A program made the position numbers and the translations under genes. A stretch of 7,533 nucleotides of DNA, taken from the NCBI GenBank assembly GCA_947173755.1, contig CAMWGM010000066.1, positions 1 to 7,533 of the forward strand. The letters run 5' to 3'. Positions 1-4,946 of this stretch are shown one piece after another. The notes beneath the pieces were generated by a model. That model made no database searches. It was not told the origin of the DNA and saw only the letters and a list, made by a program, of their open reading frames with translations. This DNA comes from an uncultured Muribaculaceae bacterium (GTDB lineage Bacteria; Bacteroidota; Bacteroidia; Bacteroidales; Muribaculaceae). Position 1 is the stretch's first letter. Each line of letters opens with the position of its first letter.

Positions 1-2
1 TC

Positions 3-1451
3 GTACACGCCAGCAACTTGCACTCCCTCATCGCCGCACATGTCAAGGACACCTCGGCCACCGTCCGCGCCATGATGGCCAAACTCCTCGCGTCCTATCC
101 CGTCGATCTCTGGGACGGTGGCGAACGCGACGAGGCTCCGGCTCTCAAACCCTTCGAACGCACCATCAACACGCGCCTCATCGCCGGCCGCGACTGCAAG
201 ATCACCATCTGCTCGGCCGAAAATCAGGACTCGGTGCGAGGACAGGACATCTCTATCGCCCACCTCTCCGAAGTCGCTTTCTGGAAGGACACCCCTCAAC
301 ATTCCCCGACAGATCTGATGCGCTCGCTTGTCGCGGGCATCGCCCCCAAGCCTCTTTCGGTCGTCGTCATGGAGAGCACGGCCAACGGTGTCGGCAACTA
401 TTTCCATCGCGAATGGATGCGTGCCAACTCCCCCGAAGGGAGCGATAAAGAGCCTTTCTTCGTTCCCTGGCACGAACTCGACATCTACACCCTCCCTGTC
501 CCCGATCCCGTGGCTCTCATAAAATCGATGGACGCCTACGATTTCTCCCTCTGGGAAAAACACGGATGCACTCTCGAGGCAATCGCATGGTACAAGGAGC
601 GTCGGCGCGAGTATCCCTCCCACCGCGACCTTATGGCCGAATTCCCCACCGAGCCGGTCGAGGCTTTCGCGGCCACCGGCAGCAATGTCTTCGCCACCGA
701 GGACATCGAGCGTCTGCGCCGAGACTGCCGCGAGCCCGATCTTCGGGGGGAAGTCTACTCCGATCCTGTCCGTTGGGTCCCCTCCGACCTGGGGTGCTGT
801 CAGATCTGGCAGCGTCCTGAAAAAGGTGCCGAATATGTCGCGTCGGTCGACATCGGGGGTCGCTCCCGCAATTCCGACTGGTCGGTCATCACGGTCATCC
901 GCACCGGCCCAACCCCTGAGATCGTGGCTCAGTGGCGGGGTCACATCGACCACGACCTCCTCGCCCGCCGTGCCGCTGCTCTCGCCTCGTTCTACAACAC
1001 TGCCCTACTCGTCATCGAAAGCAACACCTGGGAAACACAATCAGAAGGCCACGGACGTTACATCCTCGACCTTCTGACAACCGATTACCCAAACTTATAT
1101 TTCAGAAATGACAGGGGCGGGGAGTCCCGCGTCGGTTTTCACACAAATGTCTCTACTAAAAGCACCGTCATTTCCCACCTCATCGCTCTGGTTCGCGAAG
1201 GTGGTTATGTCGAGCGTTCCCACGAGGCTGCCGACGAACTCGCTTCCTACGAGCATCTTCCCAACGGCACCTGTTCGGCTCGTGCCGGTTGTCACGACGA
1301 CCTCCTCATGAGCCGCGCCATCGGTCTGTGGGTCGCTACGCGCGAACATCTCTTCAGCCACCCTTCGTTCAATCCGGCCGACTTTCTTGCCATGGCCTCT
1401 CCCGTCAGCACATATTCGTCACTGCCGGTCCGAACACGAGCGACGCTATAA
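3..1451 (+). CDS. Phage terminase large subunit, 5' end outside the window
   Basis: This is the ATP-driven DNA-packaging motor and nuclease of a tailed phage. The frame is open from base 3 with no stop before it, so the gene begins outside the window; the TTG at 18 is only an internal leucine codon. The Walker A loop is therefore missing from view. Counting from the codon at 18, I see a Walker-B-like segment ending SEVAFW (about 84-89), a coupling motif ESTANG (119-124) followed by GNYFHREW, and an RNase H-like nuclease domain. The nuclease has acidic residues in the expected order: D278 in SVDIGG, E334 in VIESN, and D427/D428 in CHDDLL. The nuclease domain looks intact to its last acid. No portal or head gene follows; the next gene is an unrelated host gene on the other strand, overlapping by 47 bp. 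Codon use is C-rich at third positions, as in deoC. Family assignment is firm; whether it belongs to a live prophage is unknown. Confidence 0.9.
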   Translation, partial: VHASNLHSLIAAHVKDTSATVRAMMAKLLASYPVDLWDGGERDEAPALKPFERTINTRLIAGRDCKITICSAENQDSVRGQDISIAHLSEVAFWKDTPQHSPTDLMRSLVAGIAPKPLSVVVMESTANGVGNYFHREWMRANSPEGSDKEPFFVPWHELDIYTLPVPDPVALIKSMDAYDFSLWEKHGCTLEAIAWYKERRREYPSHRDLMAEFPTEPVEAFAATGSNVFATEDIERLRRDCREPDLRGEVYSDPVRWVPSDLGCCQIWQRPEKGAEYVASVDIGGRSRNSDWSVITVIRTGPTPEIVAQWRGHIDHDLLARRAAALASFYNTALLVIESNTWETQSEGHGRYILDLLTTDYPNLYFRNDRGGESRVGFHTNVSTKSTVISHLIALVREGGYVERSHEAADELASYEHLPNGTCSARAGCHDDLLMSRAIGLWVATREHLFSHPSFNPADFLAMASPVSTYSSLPVRTRATL

Positions 1452-2460
1452 AAGGCGACGGGAACAATGTACTGGCGAAGAGCACGATGGCTGCCGTGAT
1501 GGCTATGACTTCGATCACGATCAGCGTGATGACCGTCGTGCGCGAGGGTGCCGGTGAATTGAAGAGCGCCATACACCCTCCGTAGGTAAGGCCAACCAGA
1601 GGGATAAGTGCCGCGATAGCCACCGAAAGAAGGAAGAACATACCTCCGACGCTCACATCGTCGCCTCCCATGCTGAACGCCGTCAGTAGCGACGATGTCA
1701 CTCCGCACAGAGCGAGTACGAGCGAAACGAGCACAAGCAGCAGCAGCACTGCGAAACCGAACACACCGATGGCGGCAAGTCCGCCTATCAGGGCCACCAC
1801 TATGCGGCCCAGTGAGCGGAAGAATACCGTGGCTCCGCTTGTCACGTGAGTCTTCACCCCGTTCACGAGGGTCTGACCGATCGTATCGAGATTGACAGGT
1901 TCACCCTTCATCTCGAGTATTTGCCGGGGTGTGCGTGCCGGCGGAATCAGCATCCACGACACGAAATACAGACACACAAGCGGCCAGAAATATGTGCAAA
2001 GTGTCAGCACGACATAGAGTATACGCATCGCGGTGACATTCCACCCAAGATAGTAACTCAGTCCTGCGAAGACTCCGGCGAATATCGCATCCTGCGGATC
2101 CCTGTAGAGATGCCGCTTCGCCGACGCCGGCTCCGCTTCCACATATGGTGGTGGCGGGGGAGTCGGCTCTGAAAAACTGTTGAAAGATGCCGATGGCTCG
2201 TCGTCGGCTTCCTCACCGAGTTGCTCGGGGCGGCCGATGACCGAAATGATCCTTTCGACGTCGGCCATCACCACCACCGGTGAGCCTTTCTCGTCGAAAT
2301 GCTCCGATATGCGGCTTTCGATGTCTGCCACTATCTCGGCTCCGGTCTCTCCCGTAAAGGTGTGATGGAGTTCCTTCAGATAGCGGTCCAGGAGTTGATA
2401 AGCATCTTCGTCGATATAATATACGGTGCCGTTGATATTGGCAGGAAATGATTTCTTCAT
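1405..2460 (-). CDS. PspC-domain multi-pass membrane protein
   Basis: A 351-residue inner-membrane protein. Residues 1-85 form a soluble N-terminal region of the type common in Bacteroidales PspC proteins (ANINGTVYYIDEDAYQLL, then ESRISEHF). A linker with PPPPPP follows (about 100-105). The PspC domain is at 116-176 (RDPQDAIFAGVFAGLSYYLG), with a membrane helix near 153-172. Further hydrophobic segments lie at about 216-250, 272-293 and 306-332. I chose the ATG at 2460 because family members start MKK...ANING; a start at 2511 would run back into padR. It sits 25 nt after padR and is probably co-transcribed with it. PspC proteins are linked to envelope stress in Proteobacteria; that role is only inferred here. 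The last residues (about 338-351) are encoded inside the end of the terminase gene on the other strand, so this C-terminus may be altered by a rearrangement. Confidence 0.88.
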   Translation of the reverse strand: MKKSFPANINGTVYYIDEDAYQLLDRYLKELHHTFTGETGAEIVADIESRISEHFDEKGSPVVVMADVERIISVIGRPEQLGEEADDEPSASFNSFSEPTPPPPPYVEAEPASAKRHLYRDPQDAIFAGVFAGLSYYLGWNVTAMRILYVVLTLCTYFWPLVCLYFVSWMLIPPARTPRQILEMKGEPVNLDTIGQTLVNGVKTHVTSGATVFFRSLGRIVVALIGGLAAIGVFGFAVLLLLVLVSLVLALCGVTSSLLTAFSMGGDDVSVGGMFFLLSVAIAALIPLVGLTYGGCMALFNSPAPSRTTVITLIVIEVIAITAAIVLFASTLFPSPFIASLVFGPAVTNMC

Positions 2461-2485
2461 CGTTTTTTGTGATTTTAGTAAGAGA

Positions 2486-2818
2486 TTATTCTTCTGTCTT
2501 ATTGAGAGCATCGATAGTATACGACAGTTGCTCCCACGACTCGCGCAATTGTTCGAGAAACATCGCCCCCGCGGGCGTCAGCGAATAGTATTTGCGTGGT
2601 GGGCCTTGTGTCGACTCCTCCCATCGGTAGGCCAGAAGTCCCGCATTCTTCATCCTGGTGAGAAGCGGATAAAGCGTCCCTTCCATCACGATCAGTCGCG
2701 CGGCTTTCAGTCGCTCGATCATCTCCGATGCATACGCATCTTTCCGCTGCAGCAGGAGCAGGATGCAGTATTCAAGCATCCCCTTGCGCATCTGGGTTTT
2801 GAGATTTTCAATATTCAT
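2486..2818 (-). CDS. PadR-family transcriptional regulator
   Basis: A 110-residue winged-helix DNA-binding protein, the normal size for the short PadR class. The recognition region is EGTLYPLLTRMKNAGLL (46-62), the wing is GPPRKYYSLTPAG (72-84), and a C-terminal helix (about 85-104) would provide dimerisation. It is the first gene of a unit with the downstream PspC-domain gene, 25 nt away, an arrangement I know to be frequent in Bacteroidetes. PadR repressors usually act on their own operon, often together with a membrane partner. The ATG at 2818 is supported by a promoter whose -7 box ends only 4 nt upstream, so the transcript would be leaderless or almost so. The ligand is unknown. Confidence 0.92.
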   Translation of the reverse strand: MNIENLKTQMRKGMLEYCILLLLQRKDAYASEMIERLKAARLIVMEGTLYPLLTRMKNAGLLAYRWEESTQGPPRKYYSLTPAGAMFLEQLRESWEQLSYTIDALNKTEE

Positions 2819-2822
2819 GTCG

Positions 2823-2853
2823 CAAAAGTATATAAATCCATACTACCTTGCAA
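2823..2853 (-). promoter_or_regulatory. padR-pspC promoter (Bacteroidetes -33/-7 type)
   Basis: On the minus strand there is TTG at 2853-2851, then 20 bp, then TACTTTTG at 2830-2823. This exactly fits the TAnnTTTG -7 consensus and the usual spacing for Bacteroidetes sigma-ABfr promoters. The predicted start of transcription is at about 2818, the first base of the padR ATG, implying a leaderless mRNA. Confidence 0.75.
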
Positions 2854-2862
2854 TACATAGTA
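2841..2862. promoter_or_regulatory. Possible PadR operator (inverted repeat over the -33 element)
   Basis: TACTA at 2841-2845 and TAGTA at 2858-2862 are inverted repeats with a 12-bp spacer that contains the -33 TTG of the padR promoter. The position suits autorepression by a dimeric PadR protein. The arms are only 5 bp in an AT-rich stretch, so chance occurrence is possible. Confidence 0.35.
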
Positions 2863-2918
2863 CTGTGATTTAATATATTTTAACACTAATATTAATATCC
2901 CTTTTCCCGAAGAGAACT

Positions 2919-2929
2919 TTGACATCGTT
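2919..2929 (+). repeat. 11-bp direct repeat, left copy
   Basis: TTGACATCGTT, repeated exactly at 3528-3538. Similarity continues after it (TACCT then AT-rich bases in both copies). It marks the outer left edge of the repeat array. Confidence 0.6.
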
Positions 2930-3023
2930 GGTACCTTATGGAATAGCAAGAAGATAAATGTCGTAGAACTTCAACTCCCCAATTATGGATTTCGCATTAT
3001 GCATCCCTAAATCCTCATCCCGG

Positions 3024-3062
3024 GAGTGTCGAAGACACTCAATCCTTCCTAACCCCACCTTA
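3024..3062 (+). repeat. Truncated first repeat unit (mini-hairpin plus broken long hairpin)
   Basis: The mini-hairpin GAGTGTC-GAA-GACACTC is at 3024-3040. A spacer follows, then CCCCACCTTA (3053-3062), the first 10 bases of the 71-nt hairpin. The sequence then passes directly into the next unit, so the remaining 61 bases of the long hairpin are absent, consistent with a deletion or recombination between units. The loop is GAA rather than the GGA of the other three copies. Confidence 0.75.
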
Positions 3063-3066
3063 TCCG

Positions 3067-3166
3067 GAGTGTCGGAGACACTCAATCCTTCGTAACCCAA
3101 CCTTAAGCGAGCGTTTTCACAATATAAGCGAAAGCGTTATTGTGGAAACCGTGAGCGTAGGTGGGG
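3067..3166 (+). repeat. Repeat unit copy 1 (mini-hairpin plus 71-nt hairpin)
   Basis: The mini-hairpin GAGTGTC-GGA-GACACTC (3067-3083) has a perfect 7-bp stem. The long hairpin spans 3096-3166: outer stem CCCAACCT/AGGTGGGG with one mismatch, then a middle helix TTTTCACAATA/TATTGTGGAAA with one G-U pair, and a GC-GAAA-GC tip. It is followed by linker hairpin L1. Confidence 0.85.
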
Positions 3167-3170
3167 TAAG

Positions 3171-3207
3171 ATCCAAAGAGCAAAAGTAGATCGAAGATCT
3201 TCAACTC
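3171..3207 (+). repeat. Linker repeat L1 with AGATC-GAA-GATCT hairpin
   Basis: It begins ATCCAAAGAGC and ends GAAGATCTTCAACTC; it is closely matched by 3464-3500. The hairpin at 3188-3200 has 5-bp arms and a GAA loop closed by C-G. It directly follows repeat copy 1, just as L2 follows copy 3; copy 2 has no linker copy after it. Confidence 0.75.
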
Positions 3208-3238
3208 ACCTCACTCTCCCCTATCTTCACCGCATTCG

Positions 3239-3338
3239 GAGTGTCGGAGACACTCAACCCTTCGTAACCCCACCTTAAGCGAGCGTTTTCACAATATTAG
3301 CGCAAGCGTTATTATGAAAACCGCGAGCGTAGGTGGGG
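3239..3338 (+). repeat. Repeat unit copy 2 (mini-hairpin plus 71-nt hairpin)
   Basis: The mini-hairpin is at 3239-3255 and the long hairpin at 3268-3338, with a perfect 8-bp outer stem CCCCACCT/AGGTGGGG. Compared with copies 1 and 3, the tip is GC-GCAA-GC instead of GC-GAAA-GC, both GNRA-type. The middle helix changes a G-U pair to U-A but gains one C-A mismatch. Only 16 bases separate it from the conserved start of copy 3. Confidence 0.85.
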
Positions 3339-3359
3339 CACTACCCACCACCGCATCCG

Positions 3360-3459
3360 GAGTGTCGGAGACACTCAACCCTTCGTAACCCCACCTTAAG
3401 CGAGCGCTTTCACAATATAAGCGAAAGCGTTATTGTGGAAACCGCGAGCGTAGGTGGGG
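3360..3459 (+). repeat. Repeat unit copy 3 (mini-hairpin plus 71-nt hairpin)
   Basis: The mini-hairpin is at 3360-3376 and the long hairpin at 3389-3459, again exactly 71 nt, with the perfect CCCCACCT/AGGTGGGG outer stem and the GC-GAAA-GC tip. One base (C at 3407) differs from the T of the other copies at the base of the middle helix. Linker L2 follows. Confidence 0.85.
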
Positions 3460-3463
3460 CAAA

Positions 3464-3500
3464 ATCCAAAGAGCTAGATTAGATCGAAGATCTTCAACTC
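3464..3500 (+). repeat. Linker repeat L2 with AGATC-GAA-GATCT hairpin
   Basis: Second copy of the linker at 3171-3207, differing mainly in a short central stretch (CTAGATT against AAAAGT). The hairpin arms at 3481-3493 are unchanged. It runs on into CTTCAACTCCCC, also found at 2969-2980. Confidence 0.75.
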
Positions 3501-3527
3501 CCCCCGCAGCCTCAATTATAGAGCACA

Positions 3528-3538
3528 TTGACATCGTT
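3528..3538 (+). repeat. 11-bp direct repeat, right copy
   Basis: TTGACATCGTT, identical to 2919-2929 and followed by a similar TACCT stretch. It marks the right edge of the array, close to the hpf terminator hairpin. Confidence 0.6.
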
Positions 3539-3556
3539 ATACCTATATACGCAACA

Positions 3557-3583
3557 GGCCGAAAATATTGAAGATTTTCGGCC
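3557..3583 (-). terminator. Hairpin after hpf, probable terminator
   Basis: GGCCGAAAAT (3557-3566) and ATTTTCGGCC (3574-3583) form a perfect 10-bp stem with a 7-nt loop, 40 nt past the hpf stop. On the minus strand only a weak T-rich stretch follows, so termination may be incomplete or the stem may mainly protect the mRNA 3' end. A second hairpin lies between it and hpf. Confidence 0.5.
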
Positions 3584-3620
3584 CTGAAGATCCTTTTGCG
3601 GGGCTGCTTCCCCTTTCAGG
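3583..3620 (-). other. Two-level hairpin directly after the hpf stop
   Basis: CCTGAA (3583-3588) pairs with TTCAGG (3615-3620), and inside it GGGG (3600-3603) pairs with CCCC (3610-3613). It begins 2 nt past the hpf stop codon and shares base 3583 with the next stem. It could help stabilise or end the hpf transcript. Short stems make this tentative. Confidence 0.4.
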
Positions 3621-3622
3621 TA

Positions 3623-3916
3623 TTACTTGTTGCCCTTGATCTTGGCAAGTTTATGTTCTACGGCGTCAAGTGCGAGGTCAACAGCCTCCTCGAACGTATC
3701 GGCGGTTTTCGACGCTACCTGAACGTCTGCTCCTGCCACGGGGATGGAGAGAGTGGCTTCCTTGTTGTCAGCCGTCTGCGGTTTGACTACTTTGAGGGTG
3801 ACATCTACGGTGTCGATCGCCGGATAGCGGCGCACGAGTTTCTCGACTTTTTTGTTGATGAAGTCGGTGAGAGCGGTCGAGATGTCGAAGTGGATGGCCT
3901 TGATGTTGACTTGCAT
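3623..3916 (-). CDS. hpf: Ribosome hibernation promoting factor, short form (HPF/RaiA family)
   Basis: This 97-residue protein binds the decoding centre of idle 30S subunits and protects ribosomes in stationary phase. It covers only the single N-terminal beta-alpha-beta-beta-beta-alpha domain: MQVNIKAIHFDIS (strand 1), a helix with DFINKKVEKLVRR (18-30), strands around DVTLKVVK (38-45), ATLSIPVAG (54-62) and DVQVASKTAD (64-73), and a long final helix FEEAVDLALDAVEHKLAKI (75-93). The C-terminal dimerisation domain of long HPF is absent, as expected for the short form. It lies 97 nt downstream of the Xer recombinase gene on the same strand, with two GC-rich hairpins in between. I see no clear TAnnTTTG promoter in that gap, so read-through from the upstream genes is likely, though an unseen promoter is possible. 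Confidence 0.93.
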   Translation of the reverse strand: MQVNIKAIHFDISTALTDFINKKVEKLVRRYPAIDTVDVTLKVVKPQTADNKEATLSIPVAGADVQVASKTADTFEEAVDLALDAVEHKLAKIKGNK

Positions 3917-3955
3917 GACTCTTGGTTTTTAAGGGTTGATATTAAGGTGAACTCT

Positions 3956-3989
3956 GACCCTCTGAGGGTCGGCGAGGCGCGGGCGCCTC
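3956..3989 (-). promoter_or_regulatory. Twin GC-rich hairpins in the xer-hpf gap
   Basis: GACCCT-CTG-AGGGTC (3956-3970) and GAGGCG-CGGG-CGCCTC (3974-3989) are two perfect 6-bp stems 3 nt apart, 39 nt upstream of the hpf ATG. On the minus strand neither is followed by a T run, so they are not obvious terminators for xer. They could be a processing or stability element that uncouples hpf mRNA level from xer. On the plus strand the second stem is followed by TTTCTCTT, but no plus-strand gene precedes it. Confidence 0.5.
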
Positions 3990-4011
3990 TTTCTCTTATA
4001 ACAATCGCAGG

Positions 4012-4926
4012 CTACACTTTGTTGGCGCGCGGATGAGCCTGCTGATAATTCTTGAGCAGATCCTTATATGAGAGGTGTGTGTAGATCTGTGTGGAGGTCA
4101 GCGAGGCATGGCCCAGCAGTTGCTGCACGGTGGGCAGCGACGCTCCTGCGTTAAGCACATCCGAGGCCATGGAGTGTCTGAGTGTGTGCGGACTCAGACG
4201 CGATGCATGCACCCCCGCCTCCGCGAGATATTTATGCAGCCGTGCATAGACGAGTCTCCGGTTCAGCGGGCGTCCGTCTGCCCTCATCAGCAGCGGTGCT
4301 TCGGGATCAGCCGTCCGTCGCGCCCCGTCAGAGTCGCGCAGCCGCCGGTAGGAATCTATAGTGTCCGCCAGTTCGCGTCCGAACGGAACGATCCGCTCCT
4401 TGTCCCTCTTCCCCAGCACTTTCAGTCGGCCTCTTGCCGTGTCGGCGTCACGGTCCTTCAGCCCGACAAGTTCCGAGCATCTTATGCCGGTGTTATAGAA
4501 AATGTCCACCATCACTCTCATCAGCACACCGTCATAATCGTCGGCAGCCACCTCGGCGTCAAGCAGTCCCTCGGTTTCTTCCTGACGGATTATTACCGGA
4601 AGGCGCTTCGGCATCTTCGGCATCGTGAGGGTCGTGGCAGGATTGCCTGTCAGGCCATGGTTTCGCTCGAGAAATTTGAAGAAACCTCTCAGGGTCGACA
4701 CCTTGCGTCTCACCGATGTCGCCGAGTTTCCCTCCTTCATCAGAGCCGCGATATAGTGGCGCAGGTCGAGCGTAGTGACGCTCTTCGGATCAAACTCATC
4801 CTCGCGTCCCGGTCCGACCACATGCTCGCGCCATTGCGAGAGGTCGCGGCCGTAGGCCTCGACCGTATTGGCCGAACGTCTCTGCTCGTGAAGCAGATAA
4901 TCGGTATAAGCCTTGATGAGATCCAT
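4012..4926 (-). CDS. xerC: Xer-type tyrosine recombinase
   Basis: A 304-residue site-specific recombinase with the size and layout of the XerC/XerD proteins that resolve chromosome dimers at dif. The N-terminal SAM-like DNA-binding domain (about 1-90) contains SANTVEAYGRDLSQW and SVRRKVSTLRGFFKFL. The catalytic domain has the complete active set: R149 (TGIRCSEL), K173 (VLGKRDKERIVP), H247 and R250 (HTLRHSMA), H273 (LLGHASL) and the nucleophile Y282 (TQIYTHL). Nothing suggests a phage integrase: there is no added N-terminal arm-binding domain, and it sits beside hpf, where Bacteroidales usually carry a housekeeping Xer protein. It begins 20 nt after the U32 gene, so translation from one mRNA is likely. 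Telling XerC from XerD would need a tree; the symbol is my best guess. Confidence 0.88.
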   Translation of the reverse strand: MDLIKAYTDYLLHEQRRSANTVEAYGRDLSQWREHVVGPGREDEFDPKSVTTLDLRHYIAALMKEGNSATSVRRKVSTLRGFFKFLERNHGLTGNPATTLTMPKMPKRLPVIIRQEETEGLLDAEVAADDYDGVLMRVMVDIFYNTGIRCSELVGLKDRDADTARGRLKVLGKRDKERIVPFGRELADTIDSYRRLRDSDGARRTADPEAPLLMRADGRPLNRRLVYARLHKYLAEAGVHASRLSPHTLRHSMASDVLNAGASLPTVQQLLGHASLTSTQIYTHLSYKDLLKNYQQAHPRANKV

Positions 4927-4946
4927 ATATCGGAGTTGCTTATCTC

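Larger units (their letters stand above)
2919..3538. repeat. Mosaic array of structured intergenic repeats (hpf-padR interval)
   Basis: The 804-base interval between hpf and padR (2819-3622) contains no credible gene. Most of it is made of repeated modules: a mini-hairpin followed by a 71-nt hairpin (complete at 3067-3166, 3239-3338 and 3360-3459; truncated at 3024-3062), a linker hairpin (3171-3207 and 3464-3500), and an 11-bp direct repeat at both ends (2919-2929 and 3528-3538). CTTCAACTCCCC also recurs at 2969-2980 and 3492-3503. Module spacing is irregular (starts 43, 172 and 121 bp apart), so it is not a simple tandem repeat or a CRISPR array. The copies lack long open frames. It could be a REP-like or MITE-like element family, or an array of structured RNAs. 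I do not recognise it as a named family. Confidence 0.85.

Noticed and set aside
2461..2511. Upstream start of the PspC gene at 2511
   Set aside because: It would overlap padR by 26 nt and add 17 residues not typical of the family; MKK...ANING at 2460 fits better.
2426..2860. 144-codon plus-strand open frame over padR
   Set aside because: It is antisense to a clear PadR gene and covers that gene's promoter; no domain is visible.
2919..2947. Sigma70-like promoter starting with TTGACA in the direct repeat
   Set aside because: No -10 (TATAAT) or Bacteroidetes -7 box at a suitable distance in either copy of the repeat.
3181..3188. TAnnTTTG-like box on the minus strand inside linker L1
   Set aside because: No TTG about 20 bp upstream, and the box is not kept in linker L2.
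3024..3459. CRISPR array
   Set aside because: Unit starts are 43, 172 and 121 bp apart, the repeats are about 100 nt long with internal hairpins, and there are no uniform unique spacers or cas genes.
2819..3622. tRNA gene between hpf and padR
   Set aside because: The long hairpins do not form a cloverleaf and no T-arm GTTCRA motif with a matching acceptor stem was seen.
4012..4926. Phage integrase partner for the terminase at the left end
   Set aside because: Layout and neighbours fit a housekeeping Xer recombinase next to hpf; no attachment-site repeat was found at its ends.
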